DNA of 64,000 bases from Lepas anatifera. Lineage: Eukaryota; Arthropoda; Thecostraca; Lepadidae. Shown in pieces: positions 1 through 12,570 of this stretch. The stretch spans positions 1,004,001 to 1,068,000 of the forward strand of contig JAOTON010001032.1 of NCBI GenBank assembly GCA_034440635.1, written 5' to 3'. The notes beneath the pieces were generated by a model. The model saw nothing but the letters and a program-made list of their open reading frames with translations, was not told where the DNA came from and did no database searches. A program made the translations under genes and the position numbers. The number at the start of each line of letters is the position of its first letter. The first letter of the stretch is position 1.

Positions 1-278
1 GGCGTAGCCAGAATTTCGCTCAGGGAGGGGCGGCGCCCCGAAAAGGGCCCCTGTGACAGCGCCAAAAGAGCCCTGATGGGTAAAAAGGGCCCTGCTTGTT
101 ATAGAATAGAGTGCTGAAGAGGGCTTAAGAGGGCCCTGTCTGGTATAAAATGCCAAATTTGGCCACAGAGCATAGTGCGGGCGAGCCGCACTTCGAGCGG
201 CTCGTGTCCTCAGGGGGCCCTTCGGGCCCTCAGGAGAGGGGCAGCTGTCCCTGCCGCCCCCCCTTGGCTACGCCCCTG
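1..278 (+). mobile_element. hAT-type MITE, left tip cut by window edge
   Basis: Non-autonomous element ending in CTACGCCCCTG, the inverted repeat of the CAGGGGCGTAGCCAGG start seen in the sister copy at 45637-45820. The first few bases fall outside the window. It has no ORF. The same family recurs at 26378-28367 (split by an insertion) and 43379-43575 (reverse). This copy preserves the empty TTAA site (126-129) into which another element jumped in the 26378 copy. The hAT assignment rests on 8-bp target duplications around the sister copies. Confidence 0.75.
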
Positions 279-493
279 GCAAGATAAAACAGCTGCATGA
301 CTCACCCCTTTCTGACCCACTACCGGTGTGATAGGTTATCGCCCTGATGCTCTTTCCGAGACCACTCTGATTTATGCTCTTCCTTCACGTTGACAGGCAC
401 TGTCCGAGAACTCACACTATCGGGGCATGGACTCTGCACTCTGTTTTCTTTATTAATGGTATCGGTGTGGTGTGACACACTGTCCACTCGGAT

Positions 494-826
494 CAGGGGC
501 GGACGCAGACCTGAGTTTTGGGGGCCAAACCCATGTCTGCCTCTGCTCCTGGGGGGAGGGAGGGTGGGAGCGAATATTTTTTTGCTCTACAGACCTAGTG
601 TAAACACCTTTTTCAGTGCTCGACAGACCTAGTATAAGCTACCGCTCCAAGTGCATGATCGCTCTCAGAGGGGGGGTGGGAGCGAAGATTTTTTTGCTCT
701 ACAGACCTAGTGTAAACACCTTTTTCGAAAAAATTCCGGCGTTTGGGGGCCAAAAGATAGTTTCGCCCCCCTCCAGCGCTTTCGGGGGGCCATGGCCGGA
801 ATGCCCCCCCACTGCGTCCGCCAATG
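494..826 (+). mobile_element. MITE with GGCGGACGCAG ends and an internal duplication
   Basis: The termini GGGGCGGACGCAG and CTGCGTCCGCC form an inverted repeat. Flanks ACTCGGAT and ACCCGGAA agree at 6 of 8 positions, a weak 8-bp target duplication. Inside, a segment of about 50 bp starting at 552 is repeated almost exactly at 676. No coding capacity is seen. Confidence 0.6.
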
Positions 827-998
827 ACCCGGAAGGGTTGACGCACGACTGGGCTGTAGGGCGCTGGCCGTCGCCATCATAGCATTGCACCTACGTCGGC
901 TGCCGCGCCCTCTGCATGCTGTGAACAATGACGTGGATTAACACGATCTGGTAGGAAGAGGGATATTAACAGGTTAAAAAGATTTTTACAGAACTTAA

Positions 999-2840
999 CC
1001 TTCGCCCCGGTGGCGGGTGTCTGTACACCCCTTCGGGATCTTCTGGTAGCACCAGCGAACGGCAGTACGAAGCGTTGCCTTACTGGCTGCCCTCATCCAT
1101 TTTGCAACTTTTTGACAAAATGTTAAGATTGGGTCACCTCAGGTCAGGTCACTAGTGCAGTTCAAGTGACCTAATATCCAAAAATTGTAAGATACTTTAA
1201 GTAAAAACAGGATAGATCTATCCAGCTGAAACCCATATCGCATAATGGGCAGTGGCGGCGCTTGAACATTATGACAGCCTAGGCACGATTTGCCTAGAGG
1301 TGAGGACATCACCCAGGCGCTTTACCTGATAACACAGGGGCGATTCCAGCAGGTCGACTGGAGAAAGGGGCAAGCTCAAGTCGATGAGCAAATAGAATAT
1401 TTATGTTTGAATGTTAAATATCATAAAAATTGAAGAAAAAAGAAACAAATATGTTGGTGGATTGTGAAAAAGGTTATGCGGCAGTATATCAAGGTACAAG
1501 GCAAAATTCAAGGATAGTTAGGTAGGTAAGTAAACCGGGAAGGACAAGGTACTCACGAGAGCTTCCCATTTCAAGGACAACTTCGGCACTTCATTGTTTA
1601 TGACGTCTAACTTCTCGCTGTACGATCGATTCGTTTACGGATTTTTTAAATTTCATCCGCCAGATTTTGTGCCATGACTCACGTTCTTCATAAGGGTTTC
1701 AAAAATTAGATATCTCGCTAATAATTGCCAAAAAACTGTCCTGCACTAGGGAAGGCTAGACATCCGCGAATACAAGAATGTCAATAAACGAATCTGCCGT
1801 AATCAAGGTCCTAAGACGCGGCACCGCACGTGCTAGCTCTTAAGGCAAGCCTGGGTTTCTGATTTAACAAACCAGTACTTGCGTCCGAATGAATGAGGTA
1901 TTAGAGATGTCAATCAAAAAGCACACGTTAGGTTTGCCACGGCGTTGAGCAGATCCAGCGAAATCGCAAAATGCCTAATATCACATTTGTTGACGGTAAG
2001 AGCTGTGAACGCGGCTTCTCAGAGATGCAAATTATCGGCTCTTTGACTCAGTGATCCGAAAAAGGAATATTCTCTGTAACTTAAACATCGATTCCAATTA
2101 GATTTATTCCACATAAAATACATACCTACTTCGACATTTAAGTGGCTAGGCAGTGCCTAATGTGCCTCTATGGCAGCGCCACCACTGCTAATGGGCCCAC
2201 GGAACGCTGCAAAATGTGTTTCAAGGATTTTTCATTTCGATGACCTAGCATCAGGTACGCGTCATGCCTTCTACATTCAAAATGCATGGGAAAATGGAAA
2301 TTGACCCAAAAATGACTCCATTTGTGTAGATACATCTTAGAGTATCTTCATATTCCCCAAATCTTAGTACCCTAGACCCTGTTTCAGTAACATGTAGCAA
2401 GTTTCCACTTATGACTTTTGAGAGGTCATCTGGGACTACTTAAGCAGGATTTCCGACTAAAATCAATAACTTCGCAGGAAATGGTGATAAAGCTTTCATC
2501 TTAATACCATGACGTTTGGAATGTTATTGCAAGTCGATTAATATACATATTGACAGCCTAGGTCAGATGGCGACCTTGATCTGGGCTTTGGTCAGGTAGT
2601 TTGTATGTTCTGACCTACTATGGTGATATAATGCGTCATTCAATTTTCCATGACTAGCGGAAGCAAATGGTGCTTAAACATTGATCCTTACTAGTATGTC
2701 AGACGCTGAAGCTCAAAATCTCTTCTCTAACCTGTCACCTTCCTTGACCATGACCTCAATATTGACCTCAGCTAAAAAGTTTCCGATATTGTTTCCTCAT
2801 TATGAAACCACCTCACTGGGCAATGGTGGCTCGGAGGATC
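999..2840 (+). mobile_element. TTAA-flanked AGGTCA-rich element, interrupted
   Basis: The left end begins right after TTAA (995-998) with CCTTCGCCCCGGTG, the same terminus as the intact copy at 41486-42449. The interior is rich in AGGTCA/TGACCT pentamer motifs, as in that copy. A second transposon (1250-2187) splits it, and the right end near 2840 is too decayed to place exactly. No ORF. Confidence 0.6.
1250..2187 (+). mobile_element. hAT-type non-autonomous element, about 940 bp
   Basis: The element starts CAGTGGCGGCGCT and ends AGCGCCACCACTG, an inverted repeat of about 13 bp with one mismatch. Flanks ATAATGGG (1242-1249) and CTAATGGG (2188-2195) form an 8-bp target duplication with one difference. 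The unoccupied equivalent is visible near 41730 in the related TTAA element. No transposase ORF is present. Confidence 0.75.
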
Positions 2841-3121
2841 ATCGGAGTGGGTGTTAGTGTGGCTATTTAAGTATGATAACGGAGCAAAATCGATAAGATT
2901 ACTTTAAAATTTCATTTAGAAGTAGATAGATTTCGGATTGCTTAGCATAGGGGCATGGTTATAAGTTTATACGGTATTACTTGACCTTTCTGTTTGAATC
3001 CTGGAAGCCCATTATAGCGTATTTATAGTGGCTTTATATTCAGGCTTAGTCCCTCCCCAGGGGCTTCATAAAAGGCAGCTGACGAACACAAAAACTATAG
3101 GTCATAGTGCGTGCTGTGACC

Positions 3122-3660
3122 TTAAATTCGGACAGGGCTGGATCCGGATACATGGTTTGTGAGTCGGGACAACGGGGGCCAAAATCGTGAAAAAACGTAT
3201 GTTTTTTTACAACAAAAAAATCGGCAGAAAATGGGTGGCTTGGGGATGGGGTGGCCTTGCCCTGGATCTGCCCTTGAATTCGGACGTGAGGCGGGACCTG
3301 GATTCGATGTGGTGGCTCCCACTGCGACCTATAGGTTCTATAGAAATTCTAAATTCTGTAGAACTTCCCTTGTCATCGATTGCATAGATGACGATTCTGA
3401 AGAAATGCTACACCAATGGAACCTGAGTGTATCTATGACGTATGTTCTTAGTATCTACACAGTACATGGTCTAAATACGGTCAGGCAACATAGATCTGAC
3501 TCAGCCCATGGCCCCAGCAACTCGACCTGCATATTGACGATTTTTTTTAGATGCGGGGAAAGTAGTTGCATTGAACCAATTTACCTCGCTACCGTAGAGT
3601 CATGTATGTACGCACGTCACCCCGGTGCATCAAATATTTCGACAAAAAGTCGTAATTAGG
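3122..3660. other. Non-coding stretch with overlapping open frames
   Basis: A 166-codon open frame runs on the plus strand from 3159, but its composition is unlike the real exons here. It has no recognisable domain and no supporting splice sites. I treat this stretch as non-coding repeat-derived DNA. The preceding bases carry a fragment of the transposon-end family (GGATCCGG near 3141). Confidence 0.4.
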
Positions 3661-3937
3661 TTGATTTTTGCACTAAAACTAGGTTAGAGATCATCACATG
3701 AGACTCCGTTCGAACATTTCAAAGGGCTCCCTTTCTCATAATTCAAGATGTGGGCTCACCCCTGCAAACAATTTGGCTTCCTGACATACATCTGCTGCCG
3801 AGGCACAGACTTTTCCGAGTGAACTAATGTTTGCTACGATTACCTCTGGACCTCGAAGTTTTCCGGCTATTGCCGTTTTGAGAATGGACTGCGACATTAG
3901 GCGGCGTTACAAGGTTTCTATATAATGATTTTTAGGT

Positions 3938-4125
3938 TTTAACGACTCACCATTTGCTGAGGTTATATAGCGTCGGAGGGAGAACGGGAATAAACTAGGC
4001 TTGAGCTAGGGGAGGGTGCCAAATCCTGCCTCTGAGTGGGCTCGAACCCACGACACCCTGCACATGGGGATTTTCATAAGCCGAGCCGAGTGTGCGCGCT
4101 AACCGACTGCTCCACTCGGACCCTA
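3938..4125 (-). mobile_element. tRNA-derived SINE, minus strand
   Basis: Read on the minus strand, the 5-prime part has a tRNA-like A box (GGAGCAGTCGGTTAGCGC) and a near-perfect B box (GGTTCGAGCCC). The other end carries the GTTAAAACC-type tail motif shared with the copies at 5222-5408 and 29826-30008. A short CTATATA on both sides may be the target duplication. Confidence 0.65.
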
Positions 4126-4338
4126 AAGGTGCCTATATAGCCGGCGGCAGCCTGAGAGGGGTTCAGTCTCGGTTCACACTCCAACGAGGACGGCCAGGAG
4201 GCAAGTGTTGATAACCAGCCCAGAGGTATTGGTAACTGATTGGAGGTTGAAACAAAATGTGGTTTCGTGGTTTTCTGAGTTTTTTTCTGTCCATAATTTG
4301 TTCTTTTAGAATTTCGAAAATCATTATTTTCCCTTTAA

Positions 4339-5537
4339 CACCCGCCCCGGTGGCCCTCTGAGCTACCTCCGCCTGGGGGAGGGGCTCAAACACACCCCTC
4401 GAACTCGGCTCCTATGAGAGATATAAAAGGCGAACGCTGGTGGATTGCTCATAAAACTTAATGAGGGAACTACATAGGTCACTGTGGGCTCAGGTCAATA
4501 TTGAGGTCAGCACAGTAGATGACAGGCTAGAGAAGAGATTCTAGGCTCTAGTGTTTAACAGAGTTAAGTTACAATATTTCTTAGGTACCATTTGCTTCCT
4601 TTCGTTACGGTAAATCGACGGAAGTATAACATGACAACACTAGGTCAAATACCTACAAGAATGACATGGCTTAAGGGCAGGTCAAGATAACCATTTGACC
4701 TAGAATAATCAATATTAATATCAATCGACTTGCAATACTAATCCAAGTGTAATAGTATCAAAATAAAATCATTATCGTTATTTCCTGCGACGTTGTTGCC
4801 CCAAAGTCCAAAAAACCTGCTTAAGAATTCCCTGATGACCTCTCATAGGTCACAGGTACAAACTTGCAACATGAACCTGGAAATGGGCCCAGGATACTAC
4901 TATTCTGAGAAAAGAAAGTTATTCTAAGCCGTATCTACAGAAATACATTTTTGCCCAAATCCCGTTTTTTCATTTGTTTCCAATGGTGAGGTCATGGCTC
5001 GTGCCTGATTTTAGGTCATCGATATGGAAAACACTGAATTATACATTCTGTAGTACCTACTCGACGGGTCCATTATGTGAAATTAGTTCCGATTGTATAG
5101 ATTCACCCCGTTCCTGCTTATGCTGTCTAAACGTTTTGGAGGTGAGGTCACTTGACATGCACTGGTGAGCTGACCTGACATGACCAAACCTTACAGTTGT
5201 GGGAAAAGTTGCAGAATCGATAATAATTATAAGTTTTAGGGTTTATCGACGCACCAACTGCCAGGGTCATATGGTGTCGCGAACTCTTTCCCTGTTGGTA
5301 GGGTTTCTCGGGAACCAGCTTGCTCCTTATTCAGGGAGGCCACTGGGCCTTGAACCCGGGTCGGCTGGGTGGAAGCCAGCTACGCTAGCCACTCCACTAC
5401 CGCGTTTCGTTGCAGAATCGATCAAGGATAAAATGTGGCAAATATGCGGCGCTTTACACGCCACCGTATTTTGGTGTTTCCGGAAAAACCCGAGGGGGAG
5501 GGCTGTTTAAACAACCCCCTCCCCCAGCGGGACGATG
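4339..5537 (-). mobile_element. TTAA-flanked AGGTCA-rich element carrying a nested SINE
   Basis: Both ends abut TTAA (4335-4338 and 5538-5541). The right end has the signature CCGGAAAAACCCGAGGGGG followed by a palindrome centred on TTTAAA. The interior contains many AGGTCA/TGACCT motifs in the order opposite to the 41486-42449 copy, so I place it on the minus strand. A SINE (5222-5408) lies within it with its own target duplication. There is no ORF. Confidence 0.7.
5222..5408 (-). mobile_element. tRNA-derived SINE with 14-bp target duplication
   Basis: Flanked by identical 14-bp direct repeats GTTGCAGAATCGAT (5208-5221 and 5409-5422), the mark of target-primed insertion. On the minus strand it starts with a tRNA-like A box (TAGTGGAGTGGCTAGCG), then a B box (GGGTTCAAGGCCC), and ends in an AT-rich tail. 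The distal core GCAGTTGGTGCGTCG is shared with the copy at 29826-30008. Confidence 0.85.
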
Positions 5538-6443
5538 TTAAAGAAAAGCGTGAATTATAAAGCCACTTATTCTAAGAGTAGTTTGTGCAATCACCTGTTG
5601 GACAAAAATGGCCGGCTGGATTACATCCATTGTGGACAAGAGTCTCCTCGTTAGCAGCACAAGTATCTGGACGCTGAGCGGTACTGAATTGAACTGAATC
5701 AAGCATGCGGAGAACGTTAATAAAAATTGCTAAAAACTGCGCAGCCTCACAGCGAGCCTTAGAAGTATGCAGAAAATTGAAAAAATATAATGAGTATAAT
5801 TGAGGCCTTACCGGAGCAAAGTTGTGTTGAATTCGGCAAACTCGAAAATTTTCGACATTACATATTTCGAAGCCCACTACAAAAGTTATTTCCTCTTTCC
5901 AATAAACAATGATACCTATTTTACCTATGGGTAGCGAAAGCAAAGGGGAAGGAGGGGGTGCGTCACCCAAATCTCGAATATGGGAACGTCCCCATGACAA
6001 TTGTGGAACTGGATTTGGGTTTTCTTACATTTTCTCCCTATTGTCTGTGTATACCTGCATAAAGGTGTTCATCAACTGCATGATCGTTCGCTTTTTTCAA
6101 AGACAGCCAATATGTTGCAAATTCGCCTCCCCTGGTGTCGCTTGTCCGGGGTCCGTCCCTCTAATGAGAGTTCCCTGGCGACGCCGTTGGTTATACCGTT
6201 CATTTTGCGATTTGTATGCGCTTTTAAGGAGGGCTTATTGCACATTTGCAGCAAATCTTCCGCTGGCCCGTGGATGGCGAAAAATCGGCCGGCGGAGTAA
6301 TCCGATGCATTCCTGAGCTATACATAACCAAATTCATGGGAATCTAGGGACTTTCATAAAATAAATTGTCAGTTATAGAATAAATGGGCAGCTCTGTGCT
6401 CCCTATCATTAATCCTTTATCCACCGATGACAGGAGCGGAAAA

Positions 6444-9400
6444 ATGTTGCGCCAAGCTGCTAGAGTTTTGTGTAACTCTGCAAGATACGAACAGTCACCA
6501 AACACTTCACAAATAAGGTAAGTTTTTTAACTTTCTTCAGATATTGCCAGTGTGGATGGTAAAATTTCTAAGGAAAACTGCTGTAACGTTCTTGTTTTCA
6601 TTTTCGATACTTTGTGGCCCATCCCATCCGAGAGTATATAGCACAGGTGTAGAAATAGAGGGGCAGGGACCATGTCCCCACTCCCAAGATTCACGATTCT
6701 TAACCATTAACTATACGGCGTTAACAAGAAAGAAATTACATAAAATGCACCTAGGTCAGTCAGTGTCCTGGACGTTCCTACGCCTGTGGTATTTAGGATC
6801 AGTTTTGATTGATTTGATGCTAGCAGTCTTTCAAACTTTAATCATTGTAGTATTGACTATTTAAGCATGTCCTGCCCATATGTTTGTAAATCGATAGGTC
6901 ATCCTCTTTCAGTATATTGGCGGTACACTACCTGCATGTAACACCGTCGCTTTTCAGAGGCATGGCCAAAGTCAATGTGAATGGAACCCTCATTAACTAT
7001 GAACAGGCTGGAACTGGTGACAACGTGGTTCTCTGCTTGCCTGGGGTTCTGGGTACGTGCACACTAACATTTCCTGCGCGTGACTTATTCTGTCTCGGTC
7101 TTCCTGGGGAAAATTGGGATTTGCATGGGGCTGCATGGAGCTGATTGATGTGAGAGCTCTGGTTGAGTTCAAATGTATATCATAGGTGGGCTCAAACGCC
7201 GAAATATCGTGAAGACTGTGATGTCTGTGATTTCTTAATAATACCATAATATTATGATTTTGTTATGCCTATGATAACGATTTCCCACCGGTAATGGCCC
7301 AGTCTAACTCTCAACAAAGTCTAACTGTGAGCGATCTAGACTTAACTTTGTGCTCGCTTAGCTTGGCTGTGAGCTAGCACGCGACTGTGCGATCCCAGCA
7401 GCGACTCACTCGAGATGTGCACCAAGCTGTGTGATGCTAACCTCTTCCCCCACAGGCTGGGGTCGCCTCGACTTCGCTCCCCAGCTGAGCTCGCTGGCCG
7501 GGCCGGACCTGACCCTGGTGGCCTGGGACCCCCCGGGCTACGGCCACAGCCGACCTCCAGACAGACAGTGGGGACCTCAGGTCTTCGTCGAAGACGCCAG
7601 AGCTGCCGGCGACATGATGGAGGTGAGGTAGTGGTAGTGGAACCACGGGAGTACGTGCTGGTGTCAAAAATAGGAGGTGGTACGTTGAAAATAAGCAAAT
7701 CATAATTGAAGCAGAACGGAAAAGTTGTAATGATCAATTCTGAAGACTTGGTTTGTGTCTCAAATTTTCCTAACTTTATCCATGCCTTCTCTTCCCCTTT
7801 TCTTTTGTGAAACTTCCGTCCTCCTTCCAGCCACTTATCTCTCTCAAACTTTTTTTAAATCACAATATACCTTCCGTTTCTTAGGAAAGTACAAGATTGC
7901 AATAACCTAATCTGATAAGCCCCTTTTGAACACATTATTGGGTAGTTATTCATGTACAACACACGGTATTCTTACCATAGCCAGGTTCAGGAGCTTTGTG
8001 AGTTCTGTACAGGACATTTTCTAATGGCAATCAGCTTGTGGAAACTAGAAATTCCTAATGTAATTTTTTAAGTCGGGTTTTCGATGAAGTTGCAAGCCTC
8101 CGCTTCTACGCACCTTCGTCTACTTTGATCTAAACGGCTTTCAAACGGCCTAATAACGTTGTATAACTTAGAAGAAGGGGGAGAAAAAGGCAGAGTAGCA
8201 TCTTTTTCAATCACTCGGTTTAAGAAAAAACTATAATTTCTTTGAGCTTATCATGTAATAATTTGCCTATTCAGAGTGCCAATTTCCGTTTGCCGAAATC
8301 ACATAGTTACTCAGGGATTTTGACTGCGGGTAGCACCAGGCTGACCCAGTGTGTGCTGCAGGCACTAGGTCATACACGTTATTCAATACTGGGCTGGAGC
8401 CACGGAGGCAGCACGGCAATTCTGCTGGCGTCACAACGGCCCCACAACGTCTCCAAACTCGTCATCTGGGCTGCACACGCTTTCGTCACCGACGAAGGCA
8501 TAGAGGGGTATGAAGGTGAGGGTGTCTTGTCTTGATCTTATCTCGCCAGGGGCGGAGCTGAACTAGATGATGATGATGGTGGTGATTATGATGATGATGG
8601 TGATTATGATGATGATGATGATTGTGATGATGATGATGATTATGATAATTATTATTAGTATTATTAGTATTACTAGTATTATTAGTACTATTAGTATCAT
8701 TAGCATTATTAGTATTATTAGTATTATTAGTGTTGTTAGTACTATTAGTACTACTAGTACTGTTAGTACTGTTAGTAATATTGTTATTATTATAATAGAA
8801 TTCTTGCATCGGTAATACGCTTATTGATTATTTCTTGGCTGGCCTGGTAAACCTAGCTGGCGGCTATTCCTTGTTCTTGAAGCCTCCTGGGCTTTTCTCT
8901 TTTAGCTTGAGATCTCAATGTATCGCCTTTTCTGCTCCCGCTGCCAGTTAATTTTGGTCTGCCTTGCTGTCAAGCCGTTTAGTGGAAGTGTCTGATAGAC
9001 TTTCATGCGATGGCTTGTGAGGCCTTAGGTGGTAGCCTCTATTGCTTTTGTTGTCAGGAATTTGGCTCTCGTATGAAACGTTTCCGGGCTCTGACTTTCA
9101 GCAATCCGGGACATTGGAAACTGGTCGGACCGCATGAGGGCGCCAATGCTGCAGATGTATGGGAAGGAGTATCTGGAACGTATCTGGAACGCTGGAATGG
9201 ATAGAATGAATGCCTTCAAGGACTGCGAGTGAGTGCTGGCACAGGTGGAGTTGCCACGAAAAGTTTCGGAACGAGTTTGTATTTTGAATGTGTATCCACT
9301 CTTGAGTTCGCTTCAAGTGGAAGCTAGAAAATCAGGTTACGGGAACGTCACGGAACGCTTTTTTTACAATAAGGGCATGCTGCTTATTTCCATTTTGGAA

Positions 9401-10981
9401 GTTATTCTGACCCTGGGAATGTCAGGCGGTGTTAATGCACCCCTACCCTTAGCGGTGGATCCAGGACAAAAGCTTGGGGGGAGGGGCTAGAGGGCTGGAG
9501 TCTCTTCCGCCATTGCCTCGAAACAGCTTTCGCTATGCATTAACTGCAGGCACTCCGACATTTCGAGGGGGTTTGAGCCCCTCATCCCCTGGTATTCGCC
9601 ACAGTCTCCCCCTCCCTCCCGTCGTCCCCCCCTCCCAGACTCTCAGTCCTCTCCCAGACGTCCCTGACTGACCTCCCAATGAGAGCATTTAATATCTAGC
9701 GTATGCTTGCTAAATGATCTTCGGAACTCTGCAGGAAGCAAGTTGGTCATGATGTTCCAAGGCAAATGTGGAGGCGGTGACCCTCCTGCTTGTGTGGCCT
9801 TGTCTCCGCCCTCATGGAGGAGTATGTGGTTATTGGACAGTAGTGTGTTGATTTCTGACGTAACGATCGACAATATACGTGCACAGTTTCAAATTAGTAG
9901 GCAGTTGTACGATCATCTCTGCAGGAACGGTCTCTGTCGGAAGGAGGCGGCGCAGGTGCTGTGTCCAACCCTCGTGCTGCACGGAGGCAAAGACCCGCTG
10001 ACGCGGGACGAACAGCCGCTGTACCTGGTCAAGCACATTCGCAACGCCAGGTGACGCAGACATAGTCTTTTGGTGGGCTTGCGTAAGGCTAGATCCATCT
10101 CATTTTCGGGTAAAATCCCACCTTCTTCATCGTCACTTTTTCTCATCCTTGCCGTTGGCTTGCATAATTTTTTTAATCACCTCATGCTTATCATGACAAC
10201 ACTTTAAGACACATGAGTGGAAGGTTTGTAATATATGAATATAGGCACCGGCTCCTCACATCAATTGAGTGGAAGTGTTTGTCATGATTCAATACGCTCC
10301 TTTCTGTGCAGTTTGTGTCGATTACTTTTGAGGCTTCTTGTGTCACCAATTGCCAAGATTACAATGCTTCGCCAACTCATTCCCTGTTAGAAGGGTTTCT
10401 ACAGAGTCTAGCTACTCACTGTTCAGGGGATCTTTTGATGTTTGAATCCAGGTCAGCTGCGTGTAAAGCTAGTGCGCCAATGACTGCACCAACGCGTGCA
10501 CTCAGTGTGTATAAAGTAGTATTCTATCCCTGTTGCAAAACATGAAATATTCAGGCTTCATTCGTTTCATGCAAATAGTTCTATCGTACAGTCTGCCTCC
10601 TGAGCCACAGTTTTCAGTCGCAGAGGGTTCACTGAATAAGAGCCTCATTAAAAAACCAACAGGTCGTAGTTGGCAATGCCGAGTGAAGAGAGCGGCTGGT
10701 GCGTCTTTAGCCTGAGAGCTGTCCTTAATGATCACATCCGTGTCTCCAGGCTGCATCTCTTCCCGGAGGGAAAGCACAACGTTCACATGCGGTACGCCGA
10801 GGAGTTCAACAGAATTGTGGCCGCATTTCTCCAAACCAGCACTGCAGAGTCGACTGGACATCAGGTAGGGGACAACATGGAGTACATATTCGATTCAATC
10901 CAATCCGTATGCTACTATGATAGGATTGGTGGAAGAATTCGATTGGATTCTGATCTAGGTATAGATCTGGATTCGTTATAA
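6444..10981 (+). CDS. BPHL: BPHL-like alpha/beta serine hydrolase (valacyclovir hydrolase family), 7 exons
   Basis: Exons read as 6444-6517, 6958-7052, 7456-7622, 8350-8515, 9102-9228, 9925-10050 and 10750-10981. All have GT-AG junctions and compatible phases, giving 328 residues. The protein has the alpha/beta hydrolase order of the BPHL family, which hydrolyses amino-acid esters and homocysteine thiolactone. Visible landmarks are the oxyanion-region LPG motif, WDPPGYGHSRPP, nucleophile Ser129 in GWSHGG, Asp233 in HGGKDPL and His261 in EGKHNVH. The first 25 residues are basic and hydroxylated without acids until late, fitting a mitochondrial leader as in vertebrate BPHL; an internal Met at 6962 would give a leaderless form. 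The exon 4 acceptor (8349) has a weak pyrimidine tract and is chosen by phase and family alignment. The last exon reads about 45 residues past the usual family end; a donor at 10865 offers an alternative end. Confidence 0.9.
8561..8795 (+). repeat. GAT and ATT trinucleotide microsatellites
   Basis: A run of GAT/GGT triplets (about 8561-8645) changes into an ATT/AGT triplet run (about 8646-8795). It sits in the BPHL intron after exon 4. Long open frames on both strands here are artefacts of the triplet repeat. Confidence 0.9.
9435..9660 (+). mobile_element. Partial transposon of the GGATCCAGG-end family
   Basis: GGTGGATCCAGGAC marks one end, followed by the internal sequence TTTGAGCCCCTCATCCCC that also occurs in the elements at 14534-15077 and 50965-51125. 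It contains an unoccupied ATTAAC site where the 14534 copy has a second insertion. The other end is not clear. Intronic to BPHL. Confidence 0.5.
10313..10500 (-). mobile_element. Degenerate tRNA-derived SINE
   Basis: It matches the 5222-5408 SINE over most of its length, including the CACCAATTGCCA and TTCCCTGTTAGAAGGGTTT blocks, with a weak B box (GGATTCAAACATC on the minus strand). No clear target duplication remains. It lies in the last BPHL intron. Confidence 0.5.
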
Positions 10982-11122
10982 GTACTTCGATCGTATTTTA
11001 CGACTACCGATGGGATTTTGATTGATAATCATGTTGCGCAAACAAATTTTCCTGGATTTATCCGAGAAACGTGAATGAAATTGGATCAGAACTTTCTCAA
11101 CTACGATTCGCTCTATTTTCAG

Positions 11123-11239
11123 GTGGAGATGGCGACACCATCGAACCCAGCCGTCGGAGTCAACTTTGACTCTGACTCAGAGATTGATTCCGTGCGTCAA
11201 GTGCCTGAAAATTTAATTGCGAGAAAGAAATACGCCTAA
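11123..11239 (+). CDS. Possible alternative terminal exon of the BPHL gene
   Basis: A good acceptor (CTCTATTTTCAG) precedes 39 codons in the phase that a donor at 10865 (CATCAG then GTAGGG) would supply, ending in TAA. The peptide is acidic and polar with no family match known to me. The phase agreement is what I can see; real use is inference. The AATAAA at 11890-11895 with a GT-rich follow-up could end either form. Confidence 0.3.
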   Translation: MEMATPSNPAVGVNFDSDSEIDSVRQVPENLIARKKYA

Positions 11240-11889
11240 GTGACTGATTTTCCGAGGTAGCCATCAAACGCGTGGCGCTTAAAACGTACCGTTTTTGGCG
11301 TGCAGGCCTTTAGGAGAAAATTAGTCAGCATCGGCTCAACTGCTAAAACTTCGCATCATTGTCAAATGGTGGCAGCTACACCACTCAATCTTGCTATTCT
11401 CTATAACGTGTACAGAAAAGTTCGTTTAGGGAAATAATTTAAGCTGGAGGGGCTCTGATTGGTCCGTTTAATATTGCTGTTAAGTTTTAGCCGTCGAGCT
11501 GAGACCCACGACACCATGGCTAAGAGTTTTGTCCGAGTTCCTCGATGAGTTTTTTTCGAGGACCGAGGCTTGTATAACGTATATGTTTCATTTCCCACTC
11601 AATGGATTTATTGATTCCGATTCCTTCCTCATCGCATTATTTAGTATGCATTCATGCCGTACGGTCCATTCACAGCTGGCAGAATATTTTCAGACTCTGC
11701 CGACAGAATTTAAAAAACCGCATGATATGATTGACAGCAAGATGAGCAGACTCCGTCGGCGCATTCTGCGAGGTTATGAATGGGCCCTTAAAGTCACAAC
11801 GTGGTTTTTGCCATGATCTCAGTGGGGCACAGTGGTACGCGACATTGATTTAGTCAACAGATGCTTACATCGTGTGATCTATATTGGAA

Positions 11890-11895
11890 AATAAA
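11890..11895 (+). promoter_or_regulatory. Candidate poly(A) signal for the BPHL transcript
   Basis: AATAAA followed within about 15 bases by a GT-rich stretch (ATGTGGTTGG). It is the first well-formed signal I noticed after the BPHL stop codon. Confidence 0.45.
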
Positions 11896-12299
11896 ATGAA
11901 ATGTGGTTGGCACTGATGACTTTAATATTCCAACATGGTGTTGTTCGTATCGTCAGGGGATTGGACTGTTGCTGATAAAGGTTGATCCGATGGAATTGAG
12001 CAAAAAACAAATCACTTTGTTGCCAATACTTGCAAATGCAGCCGTGATAGAATTATCCTAAATCACATTTTCCTTCAATCAGGCTGAAATAGTCAAATAG
12101 GTAAGATATACCATAATCGACCGCATCTATCAATATCCAATGCCCCAATAGCTCAAACTTTTTCCAACGTTGACCGGTAGTTCTGTTCCGGGTTATATGG
12201 GACCAGGCGAACTCATTCTCTCAGAGACACGTCGAAAAGTCGAGCGGACTGCACTAAATATTCGGAAAAGCGTCATTGCTCGTGGTGTCCCCAGAGCAA

Positions 12300-12570
12300 G
12301 GGTGTAAACTGATATTTGATTTTGGGGGTACCTGGGCACCCCGAATAAAACGGAAAAATGATGCTAAAACATCCTTTGAATTTTGATGTTTGTTGTTTGT
12401 TTGTTGTTGTTTGTTGTTTTTCATTCCAAGGTTTTTGCATCTGTTTTGTGTTCTTCAGCAGGCTTCTGTGAAGGTGAAAATACACTATATGATTATGGTA
12501 TCGCCTTTCATTATGGAGGCTATTGACATTATTTTGGACTTGGCACCCCGAATGGTTGTAGAAATCGGTG
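12300..12570 (+). repeat. Dispersed repeat with TTTG-rich insert, shared with 50080-50325
   Basis: The blocks CTGGGCACC and TTATGGTATCGCC..TTATTTTGGACTTGGCACC here have diverged counterparts at 50080-50325. A (TTTG/TTG) simple repeat lies at about 12388-12420. A 76-codon open frame crosses it but belongs to the repeat. Confidence 0.5.
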
